Below are positions 13,400-22,500 of a stretch of 64,000 nucleotides of DNA, piece after piece. Under the pieces are notes generated by a model. It searched no databases, had not been told where the DNA came from, and saw only the letters and a list, made by a program, of their open reading frames with translations. The DNA is from Pseudomonas sp. R76. Lineage in GTDB: Bacteria > Pseudomonadota > Gammaproteobacteria > Pseudomonadales > Pseudomonadaceae. The stretch covers positions 1 to 64,000 of the forward strand of contig NZ_CP019428.1 in NCBI RefSeq assembly GCF_009834565.1, given 5' to 3'. A program made the translations under genes and the position numbers. How positions within the stretch are numbered: position 1 is the stretch's first letter; each line of letters starts with the position of its first letter.

Positions 13400-13642
13400 T
13401 CAGAGGTCATTAGATTTGAGCTTCGCCAGGCCCTGTTTAATGTGGCCGGCATTTTCACCAATCGTATACAACGCACCGCGGACATTTTCACTGATCTCGC
13501 TGAATCCCCTATTCTCGATGTGGAGGGTCAGTTCCATCAGCGCAGCCTCCAGCGCCAGTTGGTTTTCGTACATTCTGTCCAGCAGGTCTGACAGAGAATA
13601 TTGCCCAGACATTTCGCGTAAATTCCATTCGAGAAACTCCAA
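13400..13642 (-). CDS. Small helical hypothetical protein
   Basis: An 80-residue protein, mostly predicted helix, with no recognised domain. The start at 13642 is supported by TTGGAG eight bases upstream. A decayed gene at 32748-32959 has a similar layout (LTQLLHNQHALAAA.., AENAMGAMDTLDKNALAI), so this looks like a small family repeated in the cargo. It is divergent from the interrupted gene at 13705. Confidence 0.6.
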   Translation of the reverse strand: MEFLEWNLREMSGQYSLSDLLDRMYENQLALEAALMELTLHIENRGFSEISENVRGALYTIGENAGHIKQGLAKLKSNDL

Positions 13643-13704
13643 GCATAGCAGTGGCTCCCGCTAGAATGGGTTGGCTATAGATAACGTTTTTTCTGAGAAA
13701 TTGG

Positions 13705-13816
13705 ATGAGTATGGAACTAACAGAAGAAGAGATGCGACGCGCACTGTTCGGTGGGGCTGTGACCCCAGCGCTTGCAATTGATACACACGAAAAAGACACC
13801 GTGCCGGATTTGCTGA
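13705..13816 (+). pseudogene. 5' part of small gene interrupted by IS66
   Basis: An open frame starting MSMELTEEEMRRALFGG runs into the IS66 end. Splicing out the IS and one copy of its 8-bp duplication continues the frame without shift into 16781-17001, giving about 109 codons ending VEVVSIKSM. The function is unknown. A second, decayed copy of its 3' end lies at 28492-28607, next to a Zn-ribbon gene. Confidence 0.8.
13809..13816. repeat. Left copy of IS66 8-bp target duplication
   Basis: TTTGCTGA stands immediately before the GTAACCGTCCG terminus; the identical TTTGCTGA follows the other end at 16773-16780. Eight-base duplications are characteristic of the IS66 family. Confidence 0.93.
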
Positions 13817-13886
13817 GTAACCGTCCGGCCAGCACCCTCTCCTGACAGCCCTCCAAATTAGCCAAAATAGTGGACACCATTTTTTA

Positions 13887-14276
13887 GTGGACACTATCTT
13901 GGATAACGTTGCCCCCGCTCGTCGAACCGGCCGCCGCCCCAACTTCTCGCTGGCGTTCAAACGCCAAGTCGTCGAGGCGACCCTCCAGCCTGGCGCCTCC
14001 GTGTCGTTGATCGCTCGTGAACATGACGTCAATGCCAACCTAGTGTTTCGCTGGCGGCATCAATATCAGGAGGGGTTATTCGGCACCGTCAGCCAGAGCG
14101 CAACGCTTTTGCCCGTCCGGGTGATTGAGGCGCCAATCGATCTGCCACACGTCGTCCAGCCACAGGCGGAGTGTCATTCCGAGATCGCAGTTGAGGTTGG
14201 AAAAGCCAGGCTGCGTATCACGGGCGCACCCGATCCGCAGACGCTGCAATTCGTCTTGCAGCAGTTGCTGCGATGA
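13887..14276 (+). CDS. tnpA: IS66 accessory protein TnpA
   Basis: A 129-residue IS3/IS66-type accessory protein with an N-terminal helix-turn-helix (FSLAFKRQVVEATLQPGASVSLIAREH). It starts with GTG at 13887 and its stop overlaps the tnpB ATG by four bases (ATGA). In IS66 elements the three proteins are all needed for transposition. Confidence 0.93.
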   Translation: MDTILDNVAPARRTGRRPNFSLAFKRQVVEATLQPGASVSLIAREHDVNANLVFRWRHQYQEGLFGTVSQSATLLPVRVIEAPIDLPHVVQPQAECHSEIAVEVGKARLRITGAPDPQTLQFVLQQLLR

Positions 14277-14617
14277 TTGCTCCGCCCGCTGGAACCCGTA
14301 TCTGGATCGCCGCCGGCGTCACGGATATGCGCCGTGGCTTCGATGGTTTAGCGGCACAGGTGCAGACACAGTTGGAAGCCGACCCGTTTTCCGGTCAGAT
14401 CTTTGCCTTTCGCGGACGGCGCGGTGACCGGATCAAGCTGTTGTGGTGGGATGGCGACGGCTTGTGTCTGTTTTGCAAACGGTTGGAACAAGGGCGCTTC
14501 GTCTGGCCGCAAGCAACCAGCGGCAGCGTGTCGCTGACGGCTGCGCAGTTATCGATGCTGTTGGAAGGTATTGATTGGCGCAGGCCAATTCGTACAGCAC
14601 CCGTCCTCGCGGTCTGA
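14273..14617 (+). CDS. tnpB: IS66 accessory protein TnpB
   Basis: A 114-residue IS66 Orf2-family protein, recognised by IWIAAGVTDMRRGFDGLA and LWWDGDGLCLFCKRLE. It overlaps tnpA by four bases and precedes tnpC by 37 bases. Its exact molecular role is unknown in the family. Confidence 0.95.
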   Translation: MIAPPAGTRIWIAAGVTDMRRGFDGLAAQVQTQLEADPFSGQIFAFRGRRGDRIKLLWWDGDGLCLFCKRLEQGRFVWPQATSGSVSLTAAQLSMLLEGIDWRRPIRTAPVLAV

Positions 14618-14654
14618 CTTGCCGCGCTGAAAAAATCCCCAGTAACATGCGGTC

Positions 14655-16160
14655 ATGACTCTCGTGACCGACTCCCTGCCGAACGATCTTCAAGCCTTGA
14701 AGACTCTGGTCTCTGCCCAGCGGGCAGAGATTGAGCGCTTGAGAATGATGATCGCCAAGCTGCGTCGTACGCAGTTCGGTCGCAGCTCCGAGCAACTGGA
14801 CGCGATGATCGATCAACTTCAGTTGAGCCTTGAAGAGCTGCAAGTCAGCCAAGCCGAAATGACACCGCCAGTCGAACCGGCACCTCGCGCAGTTTTGCGC
14901 CGCAAACCATTGCCCGAACACCTGCCTCGCGAAACTCACGTGCATCAGCCTGAGTCGCAATGCACGGGCTGCGGTGGGAAGCTTCGCTATTTGGGTGAGG
15001 ATGTTTCCGAAGTGCTGGAGTACGTTCCGGCACGTTTCAAAGTCATTCGCCATGTCCGTCCGAAGATGGTTTGCAGTTGCTGCGAGCACATCGCCCAGGT
15101 GCCGGCGCCGAGTCGTCCAATAGCCAGAGGCCTTGCAGGCCCGGGGTTGTTGGCCCATGTGCTGGTCTCCAAGTTTGTCGATCATCTGCCGCTGTACCGG
15201 CAGTCCGAGATCTACGCCCGTGAGGGCGTGGAGCTGGAGCGCTCAACCCTGGCCGACTGGGTGGGCCAGAGCAGCCAATTGCTCAGGCCACTGGTCAACG
15301 CGCTTGAGCACCACGTCATGAGCGGTCACAAAGTCCATGCCGACGACACGCCGATTGGCGTGCTCGCGCCGGGCAACGGCAAGATCAAAACGGCTCGCCT
15401 GTGGACATACGTGCGCGACGACCGACCTGCGGGTGACTCGACACCGGCGGCGGTCTGGTTTGCCTATTCGCCGGATCGCAAGGGGCAACATCCGCGCGCT
15501 CATCTCAAGAGTTTCAGCGGGATCTTGCAGGCTGACGGCTACGCCGGTTTTGCTCAACTGTATGCGACAGGCACTATTGAGGAAGCCGCCTGCTGGGCTC
15601 ATGCCCGACGCAAGTTTTACGATGTCTACAAAGACCAGGCTTCACCCCTTGCCGCCGAGGCGCTGCAACGGATTGCGGCCCTGTATGCCATCGAGAGCGA
15701 AATTCGAGGGCAACCGCCCGACCAACGCAAAGCGATTCGGCAAAGCCGGGCCAGTCCGCTGCTGGTACACCTGCACGCATGGCTTAATCAGACGCTGACT
15801 CAACTGTCGAAAAAGTCGGCATTGGGCGGTGCAATCCTCTATGCCCTCAACCGGTGGCAGGCCTTAATGCGCTACTGCGATGACGGCCGAATCGAAATCG
15901 ACAACAACGCTGCCGAACGGGCGCTACGCGCCGTCGCGCTGGGCCGCAAAAACTACCTGTTTGCCGGTTCCGATGCCGGCGGAGAACGAGCCGCAGCGAT
16001 TTACAGCCTGGTGGGTACTGCCAAGCTAAACGGGTTAAACCCACAGGGCTATCTGACCTACGTGCTTGAACACATTGCCGAACACCCGATCAATCGGGTG
16101 AGCGAGTTGCTGCCCTGGAACATATCCTTGAACCACACTGAACACTGTGAGGCCGCCTGA
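14655..16160 (+). CDS. tnpC: IS66 transposase TnpC
   Basis: The 501-residue DDE transposase. It has an N-terminal coiled coil (LRMMIAKLRRTQFGRSSEQL), a zinc-finger region with CTGCGG and CSCC, and catalytic motifs VHADDTPIG, LQADGYAGF and EIDNNAAERALR, then the short C-terminal cap ending HTEHCEAA. It is intact, so the element may still be active. Confidence 0.96.
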   Translation: MTLVTDSLPNDLQALKTLVSAQRAEIERLRMMIAKLRRTQFGRSSEQLDAMIDQLQLSLEELQVSQAEMTPPVEPAPRAVLRRKPLPEHLPRETHVHQPESQCTGCGGKLRYLGEDVSEVLEYVPARFKVIRHVRPKMVCSCCEHIAQVPAPSRPIARGLAGPGLLAHVLVSKFVDHLPLYRQSEIYAREGVELERSTLADWVGQSSQLLRPLVNALEHHVMSGHKVHADDTPIGVLAPGNGKIKTARLWTYVRDDRPAGDSTPAAVWFAYSPDRKGQHPRAHLKSFSGILQADGYAGFAQLYATGTIEEAACWAHARRKFYDVYKDQASPLAAEALQRIAALYAIESEIRGQPPDQRKAIRQSRASPLLVHLHAWLNQTLTQLSKKSALGGAILYALNRWQALMRYCDDGRIEIDNNAAERALRAVALGRKNYLFAGSDAGGERAAAIYSLVGTAKLNGLNPQGYLTYVLEHIAEHPINRVSELLPWNISLNHTEHCEAA

Positions 16161-16163
16161 TTC

Positions 16164-16742
16164 ATGGTTAAAACTGTCCGTTTACCCAAACCCGCCCCCG
16201 ACCTGTTGCTGCTGCACATCGAGCTGAAGTGGATCACTCCGAAGATTTGGCGTCGGTTCGCGGTGCCTGAAAACATCACCTTGGGAAAATTGCACCATGT
16301 CATCCAGATCGTGATGGGCTGGAGTGATAGCCATCTGCATGAGTTTGAAATTGCCGGTGAGAATTACGGCATGCCCGACCCTGATGGCTGGGGGCCGACG
16401 GTAAACCCGGAAGCCCGTAAAACGCTGATCAAGGCGCTGAACGGAAGGCGGACATTTAATTATCTCTACGACTTTGGTGACAGTTGGCATCACAGTATCA
16501 AGGTCGAAAAAACGCTACCCGCTATTGCCTGTCCTCAGGTGCCGTACTGCATCGACGGCGCCAATGCTTGCCCACCGGAAGACGTGGGTGGCGGGCCTGG
16601 TTACGAGGAGTTTCTGGAGGCGATGGCCAACCCCAATCATCCAGAGCATGACGCCATGGTTGAATGGCATGGCGATGTTTTTGATCCAGCGGCATTTGAG
16701 TGCGAGCGCGTGAACCAGTGGTTTAAACGGATTAAGGTTTGA
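16164..16742 (+). CDS. Plasmid pRiA4b ORF-3-like protein, IS66 passenger
   Basis: A 192-residue protein of the pRiA4b ORF-3 family, recognised by LHIELKWITPKIWRRFAVP, MGWSDSHLHEFEI, YDFGDSWHH and CPPEDVGGGPGYEEFLEA. The biochemical function of the family is unknown. It starts 3 bases after the tnpC stop and ends 30 bases before the IS terminus, so it is carried by the insertion sequence as a passenger. Confidence 0.9.
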   Translation: MVKTVRLPKPAPDLLLLHIELKWITPKIWRRFAVPENITLGKLHHVIQIVMGWSDSHLHEFEIAGENYGMPDPDGWGPTVNPEARKTLIKALNGRRTFNYLYDFGDSWHHSIKVEKTLPAIACPQVPYCIDGANACPPEDVGGGPGYEEFLEAMANPNHPEHDAMVEWHGDVFDPAAFECERVNQWFKRIKV

Positions 16743-16772
16743 GTTGCAAGGCGGTGTAGCTCGGACGCTTAC

Positions 16773-17001
16773 TTTGCTGACGGTGGAACCGTTGAAAGAT
16801 GCGAAAAAAAAGCAAGTTTCAAAAAGCTTTACTCCCAGGCTGAGAGTCACGCTGCGGGTGGGAAACGAATTTGAGGGCAGGATGCACGAGATTGTGTATG
16901 AGGCCGATACACTGAGTTCCCTGGTTGCTGAGCAAGAGGCGACTAGGACGGCCAGAAAGAAATTCAGGTTCGTGGAAGTGGTATCGATTAAGTCAATGTA
17001 A
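16773..17001 (+). pseudogene. 3' part of the gene interrupted by IS66
   Basis: Begins with the second copy of TTTGCTGA and continues the frame of the 5' part (DLLTVEPLKDAKKKQ..) to TAA at 16999-17001. It encodes YEADTLSSLVAEQEATRTARKK near its end. Without the IS the gene would be intact, so this is a clean insertional disruption and not decay. Confidence 0.8.
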
Positions 17002-17190
17002 TTGGATGCACGGACTTGGCGTGTGCGCCAGGTATCAAATAACGTAGTGAGGCCCGTACTGGGCTCGATGCGAGTACTTGGGCTCGGTCGTTGAGACTTC
17101 CTAGAGAAGGCAATATTTTTTTGTGGAAATAAATTATCAAGAAGGGAACATCCCTATGTTTTTTCTAGCCGAAAACCGGTGTGCCAGTCT

Positions 17191-17961
17191 TCAACCCGCG
17201 CGAATGGTCTCTATCCTTTGGGCTAACATTGGCAATATCTCGACGGCAGCCCCCACCAGCATGAATTCCTTCTGTTCGCCCGTTGAAACGTTAGCTTTGT
17301 TCACGTGAATGACCGATGCTCCAGACGCCAATGCAAGGTCCGGAAGGCCCGCGGCAGGCATTACAATTCCAGAGGTGCCCACTGAGATCAGAAGATCGCA
17401 ATCCTTAACCAGGTGAACTGCTTTCTTCCAAGCCTGTGGCGGCAAATCCTCTCCGTACCAGACCACCGCAGGGCGCATTTTGCCGTTACAACGTTCACAC
17501 CTGGGAGGCTCGATTGGAGCGCCTTCATCCGGCATTACTGATTGATCTGGCGACACAGCCGAAGACCGATGGCAGGCGAAGCACTTGGGCATTGCCAAAG
17601 TGCCATGCAAATGCACCACATTTAGAGAACCTGCTCGCTCATGAAGGTCATCGATATTCTGGGTAATGACAGAAATCTGGCGGTGTGTGTTAGCCATGCG
17701 AGGTACTGCAAGATGTGCTGCATTTGGTTTTGCTTGATCGACTCGGAGACGCCTCCACAGATACCATCCCCATACCAATGCTGCGTTCTCACGAAACGCC
17801 TTGGCTGTCTCTAAATCCCTCGGATGGTATCCTGCCCAGATTCCAGAAAGATTCTCGCTATAGGTCGGGATACCGCTATCGGCGGAGATGCCAGCGCCGG
17901 TGAAAAAGACCACCTTCTTGACCTTCTGTAGCACAGCTACAGCCTGCTCTATGTCAGTCAT
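17191..17961 (-). CDS. Sir2-family NAD-dependent protein deacylase
   Basis: A 256-residue sirtuin that would remove acyl groups from lysines using NAD. Motifs: VVFFTGAGISADSGIPTY (NAD binding), VITQNIDDLHERAG, catalytic H in VHLHGTL, four zinc cysteines (CFAC and CERC), RPAVVWYGEDLP and SVGTSGIVMPAAGLP. The start at 17961 has AGGAGAG about ten bases upstream; the frame extends to 18012. It is a stand-alone enzyme, unlike the long SIR2 protein at 19533-23342. Confidence 0.93.
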   Translation of the reverse strand: MTDIEQAVAVLQKVKKVVFFTGAGISADSGIPTYSENLSGIWAGYHPRDLETAKAFRENAALVWGWYLWRRLRVDQAKPNAAHLAVPRMANTHRQISVITQNIDDLHERAGSLNVVHLHGTLAMPKCFACHRSSAVSPDQSVMPDEGAPIEPPRCERCNGKMRPAVVWYGEDLPPQAWKKAVHLVKDCDLLISVGTSGIVMPAAGLPDLALASGASVIHVNKANVSTGEQKEFMLVGAAVEILPMLAQRIETIRAG

Positions 17962-18173
17962 GGTACAAATCTCTCCTATCTTCCCGCTTTGCGTTTCAAG
18001 GAGTTGTGACACATTTGTTCGGTATGGGCCAACGAGCTTTTAAGGTGTTTAGATAATCCGGGGCGATTCACTATGCTTGGGGAAGTGTTTTCAGGCCTGA
18101 CGGATTTGAGTCTAGACATTTGGCCATGAGCGCTAAGTTGTGAATTTGCGGTCATGCTTTCGGCCGGACAGCA

Positions 18174-18198
18174 AAAAGCCCCGGTCGTTGGGGCTTTT
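18174..18198. terminator. Bidirectional hairpin terminator
   Basis: AAAAGCCCC and GGGGCTTTT flank a GGTCGTT loop. On the minus strand it is followed by T-rich sequence and probably ends the transcript of the small gene at 18258-18527; it also insulates the sirtuin gene. Confidence 0.75.
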
Positions 18199-18257
18199 AA
18201 AAAAAGCAGCGTTACTGATAACGCGGCGAGCTTTGCGGGCTCGCCGGTTGGGCCACT

Positions 18258-18527
18258 TCACCGGTTCGGGCGTGGCGCAATTTGCGACACCCGCGAAGCG
18301 CTGATGTTGTAGCGCTCGGCGACCGTCTTGGTCGGCACGCCGCTGTTCACTTCGGCGCGGATTGCGTTGTCACGCATTTCCTTCACCTGGGTTTCCAGCC
18401 GGGCGATGTCTTCACCTTGGCTCGTCAGAATCTTGGTGTGCTGATTCAGGACTTTTTCTTGCTGCTGCTGCGCTTTGGCCAAGTTGGCTAGCGCTGCGTG
18501 GATGTAGTTGCGTGGCGGTCGAGGCAT
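18258..18527 (-). CDS. Small putative DNA-binding protein with coiled coil and HTH
   Basis: An 89-residue protein with a Gln/Lys-rich helix (LAKAQQQQEKVLNQH), a second helix, and a C-terminal helix-turn-helix-like stretch VNSGVPTKTVAERYNISASRVSQI. AGGAGTG lies eight bases before the ATG. Such proteins are usually plasmid-type regulators; this role is inferred only. Confidence 0.65.
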   Translation of the reverse strand: MPRPPRNYIHAALANLAKAQQQQEKVLNQHTKILTSQGEDIARLETQVKEMRDNAIRAEVNSGVPTKTVAERYNISASRVSQIAPRPNR

Positions 18528-18836
18528 TTTATGGCACTCCTAAAGGACCTTGTTATTAAATTACCTAAGCAAAAAGCTTAGTCCTGCAAAGTATTTTCAA
18601 TGTCAGGAGCCCAAATATATGGGGTTTTGCCTGTTCGTAGCAACCAGTATTTTTTTTAAATGAATTTTATTAAGTGGAATAAAAAATACACATCATCAAA
18701 TTCAGGCTTTCCCCGCGCGCCTGCGGGCACGCGGTGCCGGCGGCCGCCTCAGCGATTTTTTCTAAAAAGACCGATTCAATGGACCGCTCGACAATCCGGA
18801 GCCCTAAATACCCGGACGCCTACAAGAAACCCCTTG
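18528..18836. other. Intergenic segment without clear gene
   Basis: Holds the promoter region of the minus-strand small HTH gene. Frames through it are short or open only by chance. Nothing else is recognised. Confidence 0.4.
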
Positions 18837-18974
18837 ATGATTGACCTTCTTCTCTTCTGGCAACACCAGGCTGAACTGATTCGGCCGTACCTCCCCCTAT
18901 TTGTGGCACTGGGCTCCGTATCGGGACTCGGGACATTCGTATTCACGGCTGTGACCTTCTTCCGAAACTGGTGA
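18837..18974 (+). CDS. Possible small single-span membrane peptide
   Basis: A 45-codon frame from ATG 18837 encodes an amphipathic start, then the hydrophobic stretch LPLFVALGSVSGLGTFVF, then FFRNW. The same frame continues past the TGA with plausible coding (DPTDKRAAQDAIDGLPLELR) to TAA at 19086-19088, so it may be the front of a longer broken gene. No family recognised. Confidence 0.3.
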   Translation: MIDLLLFWQHQAELIRPYLPLFVALGSVSGLGTFVFTAVTFFRNW

Positions 18975-19084
18975 ATACTGGACCCCACCGATAAGCGTGC
19001 TGCCCAGGATGCTATCGACGGCTTGCCGTTAGAGCTGCGAGCCTTGGTTTGTACGCTGGTTATTGCGTGTAACGGCTACTCGAC

Positions 19085-19351
19085 TTAAGCGCGCGCATCA
19101 AACGGTACGCCGTCTTTAGTCAGCGTGACAAACACCGGCATGCTGGACTCATTGGTGATGTCCCACACCCAAAAATGCCGACCGGGCACGCCCATGATCT
19201 GCGAGTTATCAATCACGCGGTAGCGTGATGCTTCATCAGCCGCTGATACCTCAAAACCGTACTTTGGCGTATTGGTATGCAAGTCGTACGGACCGGCTTG
19301 CAGGCGGAACTTTGCCCCGGCATCGATCGTGACAGTTGATTTCGAACTCAT
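19085..19351 (-). CDS. Hypothetical 88-residue protein
   Basis: An 88-residue soluble-looking protein with alternating hydrophobic pattern suggesting beta structure (STVTIDAGAKFRLQAG, PVFVTLTKDGVPFDA). No family recognised and no tight neighbour. Length and codon pattern support a real gene, but the function is unknown. Confidence 0.5.
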   Translation of the reverse strand: MSSKSTVTIDAGAKFRLQAGPYDLHTNTPKYGFEVSAADEASRYRVIDNSQIMGVPGRHFWVWDITNESSMPVFVTLTKDGVPFDARA

Positions 19352-19532
19352 AGTGACTGTGTCCTTTGTAGAGCGTGGGTTGCTCAGATGATTTGTAGCG
19401 TCGGGGTGACAGCAGTCACCAAGCTAAAACCAGCGGTAGCTGGAATTTTCCAAATTCAGTTGACTGACCACGGCTGAAACTCCCAGCCCGCTTATATCAA
19501 TAGCACCATCACCCAATCCAAAATCTCAACGG

Positions 19533-22500
19533 TTAGCTTCGCTCGACAAGATCGATAAGGCGTAAATAGCGCGAGTCTGAGGTGAGGTTAGGTTCCGTTT
19601 CCGAGATCAGAGCTAGCACCTTCGGTAACTCGTACGGCTGACGTGAGAGCACCTGTGGTGTAACTCTGTTCATCAAATCCAGCGTTGTTTCAGGGAATAG
19701 AACGGTAATCGGCTTTCCATCGTTTAATTCCCTAGTGAAACGGTAGAACGGGTGGTCATTTGTCTCCACCGCCACCAGGAATTCCTTTACCGCTTCATAG
19801 ACGACGGGGAAGCTATAGCCAGTGTCATCAAGCAGGCCGATCCAGGCTCTCATAGATGCAGAGGTCCTGTAGCGGCGTTCTCTCGGCCAGCATTCATTGA
19901 TTAAAGGAATGACGTGTTTCGTCCAGCCGCTCTCGTTTTTCTGTCCGACTATGCCCAACCAAAAAATGAACCGGTTTCGTGTATCGTCAGACATTGCTCG
20001 AAGGACCGAGCGCATTTCGCTTTGTGAGATACCGCTCAGCTGATTTGTACGAAATACGCGTATGTATCCTATCCATTCAGCCGCTCCTCTAGAGAGCTCT
20101 CGATCCCATGAAAATCTTTCGACCCACGGGAATAGGTCAAGTAGGAGCGGTTTGATGAGGTCTAGCAACGGCGGGCGAGGCACTTGCTCACTATAAAGAA
20201 ATCCGTTCCATGCTGGTTCCGAAGCTGGGTGCTCGAACGCCAACAACGGAACAAGTCGTTCCTCAGTCCAGGAGGGATCAACGAACATGAGCCAGTTGAG
20301 CCTTCTGGTCGCTATTGATACGGCATGATCTGAGCCCACGCCTGCTGACGCTAAGAGGCGTTCGACACGAAACTTGATTTGATCTGGTATTAGTGAGCAG
20401 GCCTCCTGCTTCTCTCCGGGCATTGCATGGAATAGGGCCTCAGTACACATGCCAATAGGGCCGTTGATAGCGTGGCCGTATGTGCGTAAAGACCGTTCAA
20501 TGACTTTTCCACCTTGGTGGGTTACGCCAAGACCACTCTTCGCAGCATCAGATCCACCGCTCAGGATGCCTTCGACGATGTGATCGAAGACTTTCCAACC
20601 TAGAGCATCATCAAATTTAAGGACCGCAACTAAATGCTCTTGGAGCCATCGGCCCAAGGTATGGTGCAGTTTGGCGATAACTGCGTACGGCAGGCGTGCT
20701 ACTCGGTTCAGGAAAGCTCGTCTCAGCCTAGGTGTGATGTCTGCTGGGAGCTCATTGATCATGGACGTCCAAAACGCTTCAGGGTAGTCGCCAGCCTTAC
20801 CTGCGATAGTCAATGAGGACAGCGCTTTTCGCGGATTGACTTTCACCAAGCCAGTAAAAGGACGCTTCTCGGTAAAGCTCCCAAAGTCACGCTTCAGTGC
20901 TTCCTTTGCCCTGGATATCACCTCGTTTACGGGAATATCCAAAACTACATCTGGTTTTTCGTCAGTACCAACCCACCCGGTATGAGAGCCATGCTCTATG
21001 ACCGTTGAGGTCGCCCACACGTCGTGCCAATCCGGAATACGTCCGATAATCTCGGAAAGCCGCTCACTGAGAGTAGTTGTAAGGTCACAACCCCGTAATT
21101 CGAGATATCGAGCGTATCTTGCGGCGAATTCATCTCGTAGGTCATGGAACTCTTCGTCAGACCAGTGAGTACGCCGATCGGGACCTGCCAAGATACGGTC
21201 GATAAGTTGATTCCGACTCGTCTGAGAGAACTCTTGCCATCGGTCAGCCAGCAAGAAGAGAAGCTCCCGGGCCACATCGATGTCCCAGAATGCCTCTTGA
21301 TCTAAGAGCAATACTTGCTTAGCAACAGAGTCGGCCTCAAAGATGACCACTTTACTGAACGCATAGAGTTTGAGCTTTAGGAAAATGAACCGCTCTGTAG
21401 TGGGCCAAGTCGTCGCGTAGGCCCTTGCCAACTCCGGCCATTTGGCTGTCATTTGGTCGAAGAGTTGAATAAACCAAACTACGGCTTCGGCAGCTTTGGT
21501 GACGTATTTTTCACCGTCGACCTCGCGTTTCGGATAGCAGGTGGGTGTACGGAAGTAGATGGTCTCGATATCCCGCAACAGCCCTGAGGCGATGGTAAGT
21601 TGCTCCTGCAGGATGCCAAATACCTGTGGTAGTAGGTCGTCTGGGACGTCTAACTTTTCATTGTGCTTATCAAGGAATATGACTTCCCATTGACCGATAT
21701 CACCGAGATGAGTGTCCTCCCAGGATGTCATCGGAGGCTTGGACTGCCCCAAGCGAGGTGGTCGCTTGATCTCCAATTGCGGAGTCGCAACCTTCCGGAA
21801 TTCTCTTAGGGTACTGGCCGTCCACCCCTCCGCATTGATACGGTTCGTCAAGCTAAACCATTCACCATTCCAATTCCGATTGCGAGGGTCGCGATGGTGC
21901 TCGAGGATGAGGTTCCAAATATGGCGAGCACGTTCGCTGAGAGTCTTTGATTGCTCCACTTGCCGTTCGAACTGTTGTAGCAGTCGCGGATGCAGACCGT
22001 TCTGACGAATGGCCCACCATGCCATTACGGGGCTTTCGATGGAACTGCTGACCCAGTTGATAAGGTGGCCAAGTCTTATCGGTGTCGCCTCGGAACCGTC
22101 AGCCTGTCGACCGCCCAGCCGATGAAACTCATGGGGGTTGTCGTCTTCATCGCACCAGATTAAGAGATTGTCATTGCTGACGCCCTGCCTACGATCATCC
22201 TCAGAAATATCTCTCAGATCGTCATCAATCCCGTAGGCGATCATAGGGTCGAAAGCTTCTGCGTCACTTCCGTAGCCGCTGCTAAGTGGTCCTGATCGGA
22301 CATTTGCATCCATCACGCATACCCACTCAGGATGGGGAGCTGGATCAGCTACCGAGAACAATCTTGCTCCCTGAGCTGTTCGGAGGACATGAGCAACCTG
22401 GCCGCGTTCATGAGGAGCCAATGTCTTCGGATCCTGTTGGCTTTTAACGATTATGGATGCTCGCCACTTACGTGGATCGTCTGCCCGATCTGCCCAAGCC

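Larger units (their letters stand above)
13817..16772 (+). mobile_element. Complete IS66-family element with passenger gene (2,956 bp)
   Basis: Ends are GTAACCGTCCG (left) and, read inward from the right, GTAAGCGTCCG, i.e. imperfect inverted repeats, flanked by identical TTTGCTGA. It carries the classic tnpA-tnpB-tnpC set plus a fourth gene of the pRiA4b ORF-3 type before the right end. It inserted into a small gene of the Tn7-like cargo, so it is younger than that cargo segment. Confidence 0.95.
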
